Shown: positions 10,401 to 19,441, counted from the stretch's first letter. The stretch: 64,000 bases of DNA from Nitrosomonas sp. Nm84 (GCF_003201565.1 NZ_QJJP01000003.1:38073-102072), one strand, 5' to 3'. Notes: a model not told the origin generated them from the letters alone. Numbers and translations are program-made.

Positions 10401-11393
10401 ACCGGTATAGCTACCGTCCGGATCAGCACCAAAAGCACCGATAATCACATCACCAAAGCCATCGCCATTGACATCCCCTGCGTTGCTGACCGAGCGACCC
10501 GACCAATCGCCTTCCGCCACGCCGTCCAGACGAAAACCGTTAGTACCATCCAGACTGGATACATTCATCACAGCATCAAAACCACCTGCTTTACCAAACA
10601 CCACGTAACTGGAGCCGGATACCTCGCCGTTCGGCTCAGCGCGGTAAGCACCAACAAGCACATCATCAAAACCATCGCCATTGACATCGCCTGCACTGCT
10701 AACCGAACTGCCAGAAAGATCAAATTCCGCCGCTCCATCCAAACGGAAACCGTTATTGCCGTCGAGACCGGATAAATTCATCGTAGCACTAAAGCCCGAA
10801 GCCTTGCCAAACACCACGTAACTAGTGCCTGCAGTACCGACAATTACATCATCAAATCCGTCACCATTGACGTCTCCTGCACCACTCACTAAAAAGTCTA
10901 TACCTCCAGCATCCAGACGAAACCCATTGCTGTCATCCAGGCTAGATAAATCGATATCAGCAGTAAAACCGGTATCCCGGCCAAACACCACGTAACTGGC
11001 CCCCGCATGGTCTTGTGGATTACCATACTCATCATGAACTCCCTTGGCGCCAATAATGACATCACCAAAGCCATCGCCATTGATGTCCCCGGCATCGCTG
11101 ACGAAAAATGGGAGCAAATTGGAGTTTGGTGCATCAAGACGGAATCCGTTACTGCCATCAAGGTTCGATAAATTGATGTCAGCAGCAAAACCGGAATCCT
11201 GTCCAAACACCACGTAACTGGAGCCAAAATTGCCCGCGTACCAAGATTCAAAAAAAGCACCGACCATCACATCATCAAAACCATCCCCATTGATATCCCC
11301 TGCACTGCTAACTGACCTACCCGAATACTGCCCATCCAAACGAAACCCATTGCTACCATTCAAAATAGATACGTTAATAATTGATATTGCCAT
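7470..11393 (-). CDS. Two-module FG-GAP beta-propeller / RTX protein
   Basis: About 1307 residues in two modules. I count seven FG-GAP repeats in each, with calcium cores of the form D(V/I)NGDGF(D/G)DVI(V/I)G, each module followed by an RTX linker with G-D-G-N-D repeats. The inner linker (containing A-E-R-F-E-A-G-D-G-N-D) resembles the inner linkers of the three-module neighbour; the final tail matches the common C-terminal domain of the array almost residue for residue. ATG at 11393 is chosen over an upstream TTG because AGGAG sits 8 nt before it. No signal peptide. Likely a surface or extracellular calcium-stabilised scaffold or adhesin exported by a type I system encoded elsewhere; this is inferred from the family and not shown here. 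Confidence 0.9.
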   Translation of the reverse strand: MAISIINVSILNGSNGFRLDGQYSGRSVSSAGDINGDGFDDVMVGAFFESWYAGNFGSSYVVFGQDSGFAADINLSNLDGSNGFRLDAPNSNLLPFFVSDAGDINGDGFGDVIIGAKGVHDEYGNPQDHAGASYVVFGRDTGFTADIDLSSLDDSNGFRLDAGGIDFLVSGAGDVNGDGFDDVIVGTAGTSYVVFGKASGFSATMNLSGLDGNNGFRLDGAAEFDLSGSSVSSAGDVNGDGFDDVLVGAYRAEPNGEVSGSSYVVFGKAGGFDAVMNVSSLDGTNGFRLDGVAEGDWSGRSVSNAGDVNGDGFGDVIIGAFGADPDGSYTGYSGSSYVVFGRASGFDATMNLSGLDGTNGFRLDGVEAGDRSGRSVSSAGDVNGDGFDDVLVGAPEAHPNGELHIGASYVVFGKASGFNATMNLSSLDGNDGFRLDGRGESGFFGYAVSSAGDVNSDGFDDLIIGDSIGISYVVFGGKFITGEAVYQGTSGNDNLTGTILAERFEAGDGNDRMSGLGGADIFHGGDGDDTTAVPDLNFQQIDGGIGVDTLALTGSDLKLDLADFHDTIDGIETIDLTGSGDNALMLTLPDLLSLSDTTDTFTVNGNGGDSVVGLSDGWTDDGIDGNYRIFTNSGTTLRIDRAVHTDVPIAGVINLAGLDGSNGFRLDGAEYDGSSSSVSGAGDVNGDGFDDVIVNAGAASGVVFGHASGFSAATDLSSLNGNNGFRLDGAGGGFNVSNAGDVNSDGFDDVIVGDASADSSGDESGSSYVVFGKAAGFDAALDLSSLDGSNGFRLDGATKFDYSGRSVSSAGDVNGDGFDDVIVGADRAEPNGRESGSSYVVFGKASGFDAAMNLSSLDGNNGFRLDGAAAYNQSGSAVSSAGDINGDGFDDVLVGARYADPNGLGSGSSYIVFGRASGFDAAMNLSNLDGSNGFRLDGVTEQDVSGYSVSSAGDVNGDGFADMIIGAKSAGPNGYGSGSSYVVFGKATRFDAQIDLSSLDGSNGFRLDGVASNDSLGSSVSSAGDINGDGFDDVIVGAYAADSNGYTARDSGSSYVVFGKASGFSAAMNLSSLDGTNGIRLDGVARDDYSGKSVSSAGDVNRDGFDDLLVGAPRVDSNGKDSGSSYVIFGRSDFGGGSGGNVIAGTPGNDVLKGTSAADIFEAGDGNDKMIGRSGADVFHGGAGDDYIQVADLGFGSVDGGSGNDTLHLDGKDLNLDLANLGDKIHGIETICLYGRGDNELTLTANGVLNLSDTTNTLRVNGNAGDHITVQDDGWVDGGPRGSGYYHVYTHDDAVLLVGQNVTVDFA

Positions 11394-11465
11394 GATCAAA
11401 TCTCCTTATGAATTTCAATCCGGCTGCTTTAGAAATAACGCAAGTGCCGCTGATGCAACTTTCCG
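11394..11465. repeat. Conserved intergenic spacer, copy 3 of the propeller array
   Basis: Near-identical to the spacer at 7398-7469 (shared ATGAATTTCAATCCGGC and TGCAACTTT blocks); supports duplication of gene-plus-spacer units. Confidence 0.8.
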
Positions 11466-13385
11466 TTACGCAAAATCCACCGTCACATTGTGCCCCACCA
11501 GCAACACCGCGTCGTCATGGGTGTACACATGGTAATAACCGGAGCCGCGAGGGCCGCCATCGACCCAGCCATCGTCCTGGATAGTAATATGATCTCCCGC
11601 ATTACCATTGACTCTGAGCGTATTGGTGGTGTCTGATAGGTCTAGGAGATTTGTTGCGGTTAGGGTCAATGTATTATCGCCCTTGCCATACAAGCAGATG
11701 GTTTCGATGCCGTGGATTTTGTTGCCAAGATTTGCCAAGTCCAGATTCAGATCCTTGCCGTCCAGGTGCAACGTGTCGTTGCCGCTGCCGCCGTCAACCG
11801 AGCCAAAGCCAAGATCCGCCACCTGGATGTAATCATCGCCGGCACCGCCATGAAACACATCCGCGCCACCACGTCCGATCATTTTGTCATTGCCGTCACC
11901 CGCTTCGAAGATTTCTGCTGCCGAAGTGCCGGTGAGCTTGTCATTTCCGGGCGTGCCTGCAATGGCATTGCCACCACCGCCACTGCCAAAATCACGGCTG
12001 CCGAAAATGACATAACTAGTCCCTCTAGCACCGATCAACAGATCGCCAAACCCATCACCGTTGACATCTCCGGCACTGCTGACTGATCTGCCCAAACCAC
12101 CGAAAGAATGCGGATTTTCTTCATCCAGGCGAAAACCGCTTTTACTATCCAGATTGGATAAATCGATATGTGCATCGAATCCTGAAGCTTTACCAAATAC
12201 CACGTAGCTGGAACCGGAAGAATGATTATCATGGGGAGCACCGATAATCACATCATCAAATCCATCTCCGTTGACATCTCCGGCACTGCTGACTGAGTTG
12301 CCAAAGCTACCGCCTGAGTTTACAGCTTCCAGAGTAAAACCGTTATGACCATCGAGGCTGGGCAGATCCAATGTGGCAGCAAACCCCGAAACCTTGCCAA
12401 ACACGACGTAACCAGCTCCGACGAAAAAATCATTTGTGATAGCGCTAGCAGCATAAGGCGCGCCGATGATCAGATCATCTAAGCCATCGCCATTCACATC
12501 TCCGGCGCTGCTGACTGATTGACCCGATCCGCTATACGCTCCTCCGTTCAGACGAAAGCCATTACTGCCATCAAGACTGGATACATCCAGTGTGGCGCCA
12601 AAACCTGAGGTCTTGCCAAACACCACATAACTGGACCCATCCGCGCCATAGTTATCGCGGTATTCAGAAAAGGGGGCGCCCACAATTACATCGTCTAAGC
12701 CATCGCCATTTACATCTCCGGCGCTGTTGACTGACCAGCCAAGACCAGCTTGTGACAAGAGTCCGTTTCTCATACTAAAACCGTTATCGCCAACAAGATC
12801 GGACACATTCAATGTCGCAGCAAAGCCCGAAGCCTTGCCGAATACCACATAACTAGCGCCGGACCCAACCGCAAAAGGAGCACCGACAATCACATCGTCA
12901 AAACCATCACCATTGATATCACCGGCACTGCTGACAGAGTTGCCGAACTCATCAAAGTCGCTGTCGCTATCCAATCGAAAACCGTTATGACCATCCAAAC
13001 TGGACAAATCGATCTGCGCATTGAATCCGGATGCTTTGCCAAATACTACGTAACTCTCGTTAGCATAAGGAAAACCGACAATCACATCGTCGAAGCCATC
13101 ACCATTCACATCTCCAGCATTGCCAACCGTCTCACCCGGATTCAGCCTAAAGCCATTGCTGCCATCCAAGCTGGATAAATTGATATGAGCATCGAATCCG
13201 GATGCCTTGCCAAACACCACATAACTACTGTCACTACTATCATTTGAGTTAACTATCACATCATCGAAGCCATCGCCGTTGACATCGCCGGCACTGCTGA
13301 CTGAAATATATATATTGCTGTCACTATCCAAGCGGAAACCATTACTACCATCAAGATTGGATAAATTAAAAACTGGAACACTCAT
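11466..13385 (-). CDS. Single-module FG-GAP beta-propeller / RTX protein
   Basis: 639 residues: seven FG-GAP repeats over roughly the first 460 residues, then the array's common RTX and C-terminal domain (A-G-D-G-N-D-K-M-I-G-R-G-G-A-D, then the G-I-E-T-I-C-L-Y-G region, ending V-T-V-D-F-A). The N-terminus (M-S-V-P-V-F-N-L-S) differs from the M-A-I start of its neighbours, and the spacer upstream (13386-13450) also differs, so this copy has its own 5' end. AGGAG lies 7 nt before the ATG. The blades are more diverged (for example G-F-S-M-R-N and G-F-T-L-E-A variants) than those in the longer paralogues. Secretion by a type I exporter is inferred. Confidence 0.9.
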   Translation of the reverse strand: MSVPVFNLSNLDGSNGFRLDSDSNIYISVSSAGDVNGDGFDDVIVNSNDSSDSSYVVFGKASGFDAHINLSSLDGSNGFRLNPGETVGNAGDVNGDGFDDVIVGFPYANESYVVFGKASGFNAQIDLSSLDGHNGFRLDSDSDFDEFGNSVSSAGDINGDGFDDVIVGAPFAVGSGASYVVFGKASGFAATLNVSDLVGDNGFSMRNGLLSQAGLGWSVNSAGDVNGDGLDDVIVGAPFSEYRDNYGADGSSYVVFGKTSGFGATLDVSSLDGSNGFRLNGGAYSGSGQSVSSAGDVNGDGLDDLIIGAPYAASAITNDFFVGAGYVVFGKVSGFAATLDLPSLDGHNGFTLEAVNSGGSFGNSVSSAGDVNGDGFDDVIIGAPHDNHSSGSSYVVFGKASGFDAHIDLSNLDSKSGFRLDEENPHSFGGLGRSVSSAGDVNGDGFGDLLIGARGTSYVIFGSRDFGSGGGGNAIAGTPGNDKLTGTSAAEIFEAGDGNDKMIGRGGADVFHGGAGDDYIQVADLGFGSVDGGSGNDTLHLDGKDLNLDLANLGNKIHGIETICLYGKGDNTLTLTATNLLDLSDTTNTLRVNGNAGDHITIQDDGWVDGGPRGSGYYHVYTHDDAVLLVGHNVTVDFA

Positions 13386-13450
13386 GATTATTCTCCTCTA
13401 GCATCATCTTTGAATTGCTACTGTATTAAAAGTGAAATGCAACTCTCGCG

Positions 13451-15460
13451 TTATGCAAAATCCACCGTGACATTCTGTCCCACCAACAACACCGCGTCGT
13501 CATGGGTATACACATGGTAATAACCGGAACCGCGGGGACCGCCGTCGACCCAGCCGGCGTCCTGGATAGTAATGTGATCTCCCGCATTGCCATTGACTCT
13601 GAGCGTATTGGTGGTGTCTGATAGGTCTAGGAGATTTGTTGCGGTTAGGGTCAATGTATTATCGCCCTTGCCATACAAGCAGATGGTTTCGATGCCGTGG
13701 ATTTTGTTGCCAAGATTTGCCAAGTCCAGATTCAGATCCTTGCCGTCCAGGTGCAACGTGTCGTTGCCGCTGCCGCCGTCAACCGAGCCAAAGCCAAGAT
13801 CCGCCACCTGAATATAATCATCCCCGGCACCGCCATGAAACACATCCGCGCCACCGCGACCAGTCATCCGATCATTGCCGTCTCCGGCTTCAAAGATATC
13901 TGCCGCCAAAGTACCTTTGAGAACATCATCCCCGGGCGTACCCGCAATCACATTGCTACCGCCACCACCACCAAAGTCGCTGCGGCCAAAGATGACGTAG
14001 CCGGCGCCGAGGCCTCTGTCATTGATGCGAGCATCAGGTGCGCCAACAATTAAATCATCAAATCCATCGCCATTGATGTCTCCAGCACCGCTGACCGGCG
14101 AACCCGAATAATCAACCGCTGCCGCGCCGTCCAGGCGAAAACCGCTGCTGCTATCCAGGCTGGATAAATCCACCGTAGCATCAAAACCACCGGCCTTACC
14201 AAACACCACATAACTTGATCCTGCTCTAACATTGCCATCCGGATCGGCATAAGGGGCACCGATAATCACATCATCAAACCCGTCGCCATTGACATCCCCG
14301 GCACTACTGACTGAGATGCCCGCACCATCATAGGTTGTTTCTCCATCCAGGCGAAAACCATTTGTACCGTCAAGACTGGATAAATTCAGCATAGCGCTAA
14401 AATCCGATGCCTTACCAAACACCACATAGCTAGAACCCGATCTGTCGCCATTCGAATCAGCACGAGGTGCACCAATAATCAGGTCACCAAAACCATCGCC
14501 ATTGACATCCCCGGCATCGCTGACTGAAGCGCCTGAAAGATCAAGTTCTGCCGCCCCATCCAGCCGGAAGCCGTTGCTACCATCCAGACTGGATAGATCC
14601 AGTGCAGCGGCAAAACCGGAAACCTTGCCAAACACCACAAAACTGGAACCAGTTCCATGATTAGCGCTAGGCGCACCGACGAACAAATCATCCAATCCAT
14701 CATCGTTAACGTCCCCTGCGCTGCTGACGGCACCCGTAAGGTTAAACGATGCCGTTCCATCCAGGCGGAAACCATTGCTGCCATTGAGAGTGGACAGCTC
14801 CAGCGTCGCATCAAAACCGGAATTCTTGCCGAATACCACGTAACCAGAACCGAAGTAGTTGCCGTTTGTGTCAGCACCATGAGCACCAACAATCACATCA
14901 TCAAAGCCATCGCCATTGATATCCCCTGCACTGCTGACTGTAAAGCTCGCCGATTCATCTCTCGCCGCTGCGATCAGACGAAAACCATTGTCGCCATCGA
15001 GAGTGGATAAATTCAGTTCAGCATCAAAACCGGAAGCTCGTCCAAACACTACGTAGCTAATGCGATCAGCCCCACTATAGCTATAATTAGAAGCACCAAT
15101 AATCACATCATCAAAGCCATCACCGTTGACATCACCGGCATTGTTCACCCTAAACGGGAATAAATCATATTCACCACTAATAAGATGAAAACCGTTATTG
15201 CCGTCGAGGTTGGATACATCCAATACAGCATCAAAACCTGATGCCTTGCCAAACACCACATAACTCGAAGAAGCACCGAAATGGTACGGATAACCACCTT
15301 CACCTATAGCACCAACTATCACATCATCAAAGCCATCGCCATTGATATCCCCTGCACTGACTGAAGAACCCAATCCACCATATGTCTGCGTTATACGCTC
15401 ATCCAAACGAAAACCATTGCTGCCGTCGAGGCTGGATAAATTAATGCTATTGATTGCCAT
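13451..15460 (-). CDS. Single-module FG-GAP beta-propeller / RTX protein, first gene of array
   Basis: 669 residues: seven FG-GAP repeats, then an RTX segment and the shared C-terminal domain, whose DNA at 13480-13860 is nearly identical to that of the neighbour at 11490-11880. This points to recent duplication or gene conversion. The start M-A-I-N-S-I-N-L-S-S-L-D matches the two- and three-module paralogues. AGGGG is about 9 nt upstream. As the promoter-proximal gene of five co-oriented genes it may share a transcript with them, although the 65-75 nt spacers with their own ribosome sites would also allow separate expression. Function beyond a calcium-binding extracellular propeller is unknown. 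Confidence 0.9.
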   Translation of the reverse strand: MAINSINLSSLDGSNGFRLDERITQTYGGLGSSVSAGDINGDGFDDVIVGAIGEGGYPYHFGASSSYVVFGKASGFDAVLDVSNLDGNNGFHLISGEYDLFPFRVNNAGDVNGDGFDDVIIGASNYSYSGADRISYVVFGRASGFDAELNLSTLDGDNGFRLIAAARDESASFTVSSAGDINGDGFDDVIVGAHGADTNGNYFGSGYVVFGKNSGFDATLELSTLNGSNGFRLDGTASFNLTGAVSSAGDVNDDGLDDLFVGAPSANHGTGSSFVVFGKVSGFAAALDLSSLDGSNGFRLDGAAELDLSGASVSDAGDVNGDGFGDLIIGAPRADSNGDRSGSSYVVFGKASDFSAMLNLSSLDGTNGFRLDGETTYDGAGISVSSAGDVNGDGFDDVIIGAPYADPDGNVRAGSSYVVFGKAGGFDATVDLSSLDSSSGFRLDGAAAVDYSGSPVSGAGDINGDGFDDLIVGAPDARINDRGLGAGYVIFGRSDFGGGGGSNVIAGTPGDDVLKGTLAADIFEAGDGNDRMTGRGGADVFHGGAGDDYIQVADLGFGSVDGGSGNDTLHLDGKDLNLDLANLGNKIHGIETICLYGKGDNTLTLTATNLLDLSDTTNTLRVNGNAGDHITIQDAGWVDGGPRGSGYYHVYTHDDAVLLVGQNVTVDFA

Positions 15461-15794
15461 GATCAGAATCCCCTGTAAAAATGGCTCGATAAGCCTGATT
15501 AAAGAACGAAGTACCGGAAATCGCCATCGCGCGATTCCATCAGATGATTCGATACTACGCCAGAAAAATCCTACTTACAATCGTGCCTAACACGTATTTG
15601 TTGTGTACTCAATCAAGTTGCAATCGATGCATTTGCTCCTGGCAGCGGTCATCCGCTTTGTCCAAGCGTTTCATGGAATTAGCAGGAATATTTTTTGTGG
15701 ATGACGTAGTGTTGCAACAATCTGGATTTTTTAAAGATGTCCTTGTTATTCTCTTGTGTTAGTATCCCGAAAATTATTGTTCAGGGGTTTTCTT
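15461..15794. other. Divergent intergenic region
   Basis: 334 bases between the minus-strand propeller array and plus-strand lptM-lysA. It must hold promoters for both directions. I see no gene, strong hairpin or repeat; the short reading frames here look accidental. Confidence 0.5.
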
Positions 15795-15926
15795 GTGCGT
15801 TTATTTCTTACTACCTTGCTTTTAACCTATCTACTTACTGCGTGCGGTCTTAAAGGGCCGCTCTATATGCCGCCACCGGCTGATGCAGCCAAGCCCGCAT
15901 CATCTGATGAAGTCGAAAAGAAATGA
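15795..15926 (+). CDS. lptM: LptM-like small outer-membrane lipoprotein
   Basis: A 43-residue lipoprotein starting at GTG 15795. A short hydrophobic signal leads to the lipobox L-T-A-C, followed by G-L-K-G-P-L-Y-M-P-P and a polar Ala/Pro/Ser tail. The C-G-x-K-G-P-L-Y pattern is typical of YifL/LptM, a lipoprotein that helps mature the LPS transporter LptDE (known for the family). The stop codon overlaps the lysA ATG as ATGA, so the two are translationally coupled; the lptM-lysA pairing is common in proteobacteria and supports the call. GGGG lies just upstream of the start. Confidence 0.88.
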   Translation: MRLFLTTLLLTYLLTACGLKGPLYMPPPADAAKPASSDEVEKK

Positions 15927-17176
15927 GCGGCTTTCCGGAATTTGGCTACCGCAATCATGAACTCTTTGTAGAATCGGTCTCTTTACAACAGATCGCCGAT
16001 GAATTCGGTACGCCGTGCTTTGTTTACTCACGCGCCGCCTTAACCAAGACTTATCAGGAATTCGACGCCGCTTTTGCCAAGCGGGATCATTTAATTTGTT
16101 ACGCAGTAAAAGCCAATTCCAATATCGCCATACTCAATCTATTCGCGCAACTTGGCAGCGGTTTCGATATCGTGTCGGGCGGTGAGCTGCAACGCGTTAT
16201 CAAGGCGGGCGGCGATCCGCGAAAAATCGTTTTTTCCGGCGTTGGTAAAAATGCGCATGAAATGCGCATGGCATTACATGCCGGTATTCTGTGTTTTAAT
16301 GTGGAATCTGAAGCTGAGTTGGTCACTTTGAATCGGGTCGCAAAAGAATTGGGCAAGATTGCACCCGTCAGCTTGCGCGTCAACCCGGATGTGGATGCAA
16401 AAACCCACCCCTACATTTCAACCGGCCTGAAAGAAAACAAGTTTGGTGTTCCGGCCAGTGAAGCTGAAAGAATCTATCAATCCGCGCACTTGTATCCTTC
16501 TATCCGGTTCACTGGATTGGATTGCCATATTGGCTCCCAACTGACAGAACTCGAGCCATTCATGCAAGCAAGTAACAAAATGCTCAATTTGCTGGACACC
16601 TTGCAATCACAAGGGCTGGAAATTGAGCATTTGGATCTGGGTGGCGGATTAGGCATTCGCTATACTAATGAAACGCCGCCGTCCATCAAGGATTATGTCG
16701 CCGCGCTATGTGCCAGTACCGATCAAGTCAAGCAGCGTCTGCTCATTGAGCCGGGCCGATCCTTGGTGGGTAATTCAGGCATTCTGCTCATGCGCGTTGA
16801 ATACCTCAAACACACGTCCGCACGCAACTTTGCCATTGTCGACGCGGCAATGAATGATCTGATGCGCCCGGCGCTCTACGATGCCTATCACGACATTATT
16901 CCGGTTAATAACAATAATGGGGATATGAAAAGTTATCAGGTTGTCGGCCCCGTGTGCGAAACCGGCGACTTTCTCGGTCATGATCGCAAGCTGGGTCTGA
17001 CCGATGGGGATTTATTGGCGGTCATGTCAGCCGGTGCCTATGGCATGAGCATGAGTTCCAATTACAATACCCGGCCACGCGCAATAGAAGTCATGGTAGA
17101 TGGGGACACAGTGCATGTCATCCGGCAACGTGAAACCATCGATCAACTCATCGCCGGCGAACAAATTTTGTCTTAA
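15923..17176 (+). CDS. lysA: Diaminopimelate decarboxylase
   Basis: 417 residues, normal length for LysA. It decarboxylates meso-diaminopimelate to L-lysine, the last step of lysine synthesis, in the cytoplasm with PLP. Visible features: the PLP lysine K63 in Y-A-V-K-A-N-S-N, the H-I-G-S-Q motif, the phosphate-binding D-L-G-G-G-L-G-I, E-P-G-R-S-L-V, the active-site G-P-V-C-E-T-G-D, and Y-G-M-S-M-S-S-N-Y-N near the C-terminus. The ATG overlaps the lptM stop by four bases. Confidence 0.97.
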   Translation: MSGFPEFGYRNHELFVESVSLQQIADEFGTPCFVYSRAALTKTYQEFDAAFAKRDHLICYAVKANSNIAILNLFAQLGSGFDIVSGGELQRVIKAGGDPRKIVFSGVGKNAHEMRMALHAGILCFNVESEAELVTLNRVAKELGKIAPVSLRVNPDVDAKTHPYISTGLKENKFGVPASEAERIYQSAHLYPSIRFTGLDCHIGSQLTELEPFMQASNKMLNLLDTLQSQGLEIEHLDLGGGLGIRYTNETPPSIKDYVAALCASTDQVKQRLLIEPGRSLVGNSGILLMRVEYLKHTSARNFAIVDAAMNDLMRPALYDAYHDIIPVNNNNGDMKSYQVVGPVCETGDFLGHDRKLGLTDGDLLAVMSAGAYGMSMSSNYNTRPRAIEVMVDGDTVHVIRQRETIDQLIAGEQILS

Positions 17177-17247
17177 TTTAGCGGCATAGGATATGGCGAT
17201 GCGCCCAATTGTAGTAACATGCCTTATCGCTTTATGACAAATCTGTA

Positions 17248-18297
17248 ATGACAAGCCTTCTCAGCATCAACGACGAGCAATATCAGGATCATATCCTGCA
17301 AGGTGTATCGCGCACGTTCGCATTAACCATTCCACAATTACCCGAAGCTTTACGCCGTGTTATCGGCAATGCCTATCTGCTATGCCGCATCACCGATACG
17401 ATTGAAGATGATAGCGCGCTCACCTTAGAACAAACCAGACAACTATCGCAGCTATTTTCTGCGGTAGTCTGCGGTACTGCATCCGCCGAAGAATTTGCAC
17501 AAAGGCTCTATCCGCTCCTCTCCAACCATACCATCCCGGCAGAGCATGATTTAATCAAAAACACACCTGCGGTTATCCGCATTACACATAGTTTTAATTC
17601 CACGCAACGCAGCGCGCTGGAACGTTGTGTTCGCATCATGGCGCAGGGCATGTCGGATTATCAGGAGACGGAATCCCTGGAAGGATTGAAGGATTTGCCT
17701 GCAATGAACCAGTACTGTTATTACGTTGCCGGTGTAGTCGGTGAAATGCTCACTGAATTGTTTTGCGACTACTCTCAGGAAATCAATATCCATAAACCCA
17801 CGCTGATGAAGCTTTCCGTCTCATTTGGCCAGGGACTACAGATGACAAATATCCTCAAGGATATTTGGGATGATCGTAAACGCGGCGCGTGTTGGCTACC
17901 CCAGGATATTTTCCTTAAACATGGATTCAATCTCAATAACTTACAGCCAGGTATGTCGAGTCCGGAATTTCAGGCAGGATTAGCAGAGTTGCTGGGTATC
18001 GCTAAAGGCCATTTGCAGAATGCGCTTATATACACGAGCTTGATTCCCCCGCATGAAAAAGGGATTCGGCGTTTCTGTTTATGGGCAATCGGCATGGCCA
18101 TCTTGACGCTCAATAAAATCAATCAGCACCGGAATTTTTCTGAAGGAACACAGGTTAAAATCAGTCGTCGCGATGTGAAAGCAACCATCGTCACAACCAA
18201 TTTATTCGCGAGTCACAACCGGGCACTCAATTTATTGTTTAAACTGACATCCAGGAACCTTCCCGATGCTGAAATACATCAAGAAGTCTTGCTCTGA
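17248..18297 (+). CDS. Squalene synthase (squalene/phytoene synthase family)
   Basis: 349 residues. Both Asp-rich Mg-diphosphate motifs are present: D-T-I-E-D-D near residue 50 and N-I-L-K-D-I-W-D-D near residue 205, plus S-R-T-F-A-L and Y-C-Y-Y-V-A-G-V-V-G-E-M, features of eukaryote-type squalene synthases that convert two farnesyl diphosphates to squalene in one enzyme. At 349 residues it is longer than HpnC or HpnD proteins (about 280), so a single-enzyme route is favoured over HpnCDE. The neighbouring hpnA places it in hopanoid synthesis. The C-terminus has an amphipathic to hydrophobic stretch that could sit on the membrane. Confidence 0.9.
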   Translation: MTSLLSINDEQYQDHILQGVSRTFALTIPQLPEALRRVIGNAYLLCRITDTIEDDSALTLEQTRQLSQLFSAVVCGTASAEEFAQRLYPLLSNHTIPAEHDLIKNTPAVIRITHSFNSTQRSALERCVRIMAQGMSDYQETESLEGLKDLPAMNQYCYYVAGVVGEMLTELFCDYSQEINIHKPTLMKLSVSFGQGLQMTNILKDIWDDRKRGACWLPQDIFLKHGFNLNNLQPGMSSPEFQAGLAELLGIAKGHLQNALIYTSLIPPHEKGIRRFCLWAIGMAILTLNKINQHRNFSEGTQVKISRRDVKATIVTTNLFASHNRALNLLFKLTSRNLPDAEIHQEVLL

Positions 18298-18398
18298 GAT
18301 CAGATAAAAGGCCGCTGATTGGTTTGTCGTACCCGAATTGTGCTGCTTGTTTTTTTAAGGCAACTTGTTAATAACGTGCTACAAGATCGTATTTAATT

Positions 18399-19388
18399 AT
18401 GAAATCATTGGTTACCGGTGCAACAGGATTCCTCGGCTCCGCTGTCATGCGATGTTTGTTAACCGCAGGTCATGAAGTTCGTGTGCTGGTGAGACCTGGT
18501 AGTAATCGCAAGAACCTTGAAAATTTTCAGGTCGAAATTACCGAAGGTGATTTGCTTGATCACGAATCGCTTAAACGAGCGGTCAGCGGTTGCGACAATC
18601 TATTTCATGTGGCCGCGGATTATCGTCTGTGGGTGCCTGATCCGCAGACAATGCATGAAATCAACGTCACCGGTACACAAGCACTCATCATTGCTGCCGC
18701 AGAGGCTGGTTTGAAGCGTATTATCTATACCAGCAGTGTGGCAACCTTAGGTTTGAACTCGGATGGATTGCCGGCGGATGAAGAAACATCCGCCAATCTC
18801 GCAACGATCAATGGATACTACAAGCGATCCAAATATCAGGCCGAACAAATCGTAAAAAAATTGACCGATGACCACCGCTTGCCTTTAACCATCGTCAATC
18901 CATCCACGCCAATCGGCCCCGGCGACGTACGCCCGACACCCACAGGCCGCATCGTAGTGGATACATTAATGGGTCGAATGCCTGCTTATGTGAATACCGG
19001 ATTAAACATTGCGCATGTGGACGATATTGCGTACGGGCATTTATTGGCTTATCAACATGGAAAACCGGGCGAGCGGTACATATTGGGCGGCGATAACATG
19101 ATGTTGTTGCAAATCCTGCAAACGATTGATGCAATCAATCAGGTACCAGTAAACCGCATCAGGATGCCTGTGAATTTAATGCTGCCCATGGCATGGTGTA
19201 TGGAAAAAATCGCAACCTTCACGCACACCGAACCACGCGCAACATTGGATAGTGTGCAAATGGCCAAGAAACTGATGTTTTTCTCCAGCGCCAAGGCCCA
19301 GCGCGAATTAGGCTATCAATACCGCCCTGCCATTGAAGCGCTCAAAGACGCTATCCGGTGGTTCAAAGAAAATGGTTACTGCAAATAG
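18399..19388 (+). CDS. hpnA: Hopanoid-associated sugar epimerase HpnA (NAD-dependent epimerase/dehydratase)
   Basis: 329 residues, short-chain dehydrogenase fold of the extended type. The Rossmann nucleotide motif is G-A-T-G-F-L-G-S at residues 7-14, the catalytic Tyr-Lys is Y-Y-K-R-S-K-Y with S-S-V upstream, and the C-terminus carries the G-Y-x-Y-R-P-A-I-E-A-L motif. Matches the HpnA family, found in hopanoid gene clusters and thought to act on the hopanoid side-chain sugar. Lies about 100 nt after squalene synthase on the same strand, probably one functional unit. Confidence 0.92.
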   Translation: MKSLVTGATGFLGSAVMRCLLTAGHEVRVLVRPGSNRKNLENFQVEITEGDLLDHESLKRAVSGCDNLFHVAADYRLWVPDPQTMHEINVTGTQALIIAAAEAGLKRIIYTSSVATLGLNSDGLPADEETSANLATINGYYKRSKYQAEQIVKKLTDDHRLPLTIVNPSTPIGPGDVRPTPTGRIVVDTLMGRMPAYVNTGLNIAHVDDIAYGHLLAYQHGKPGERYILGGDNMMLLQILQTIDAINQVPVNRIRMPVNLMLPMAWCMEKIATFTHTEPRATLDSVQMAKKLMFFSSAKAQRELGYQYRPAIEALKDAIRWFKENGYCK

Positions 19389-19441
19389 CCGCACTGAGTC
19401 CTTGTAATCACCAACAACTTTGCCGGTTTTCGTAAAAATCC

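Noticed and set aside
789..15010. Many plus-strand frames of 60-155 codons across the propeller array
   Set aside because: They are antisense shadows of the repeat genes: they repeat with the same period, lack ribosome sites and have low-complexity Ser/Pro content.
1..15460. Regular short repeats resembling a CRISPR or satellite array
   Set aside because: The periodicity is that of codons for FG-GAP blades (about 200 bp, degenerate at third positions) inside long open frames; no identical direct repeats with unique spacers exist.
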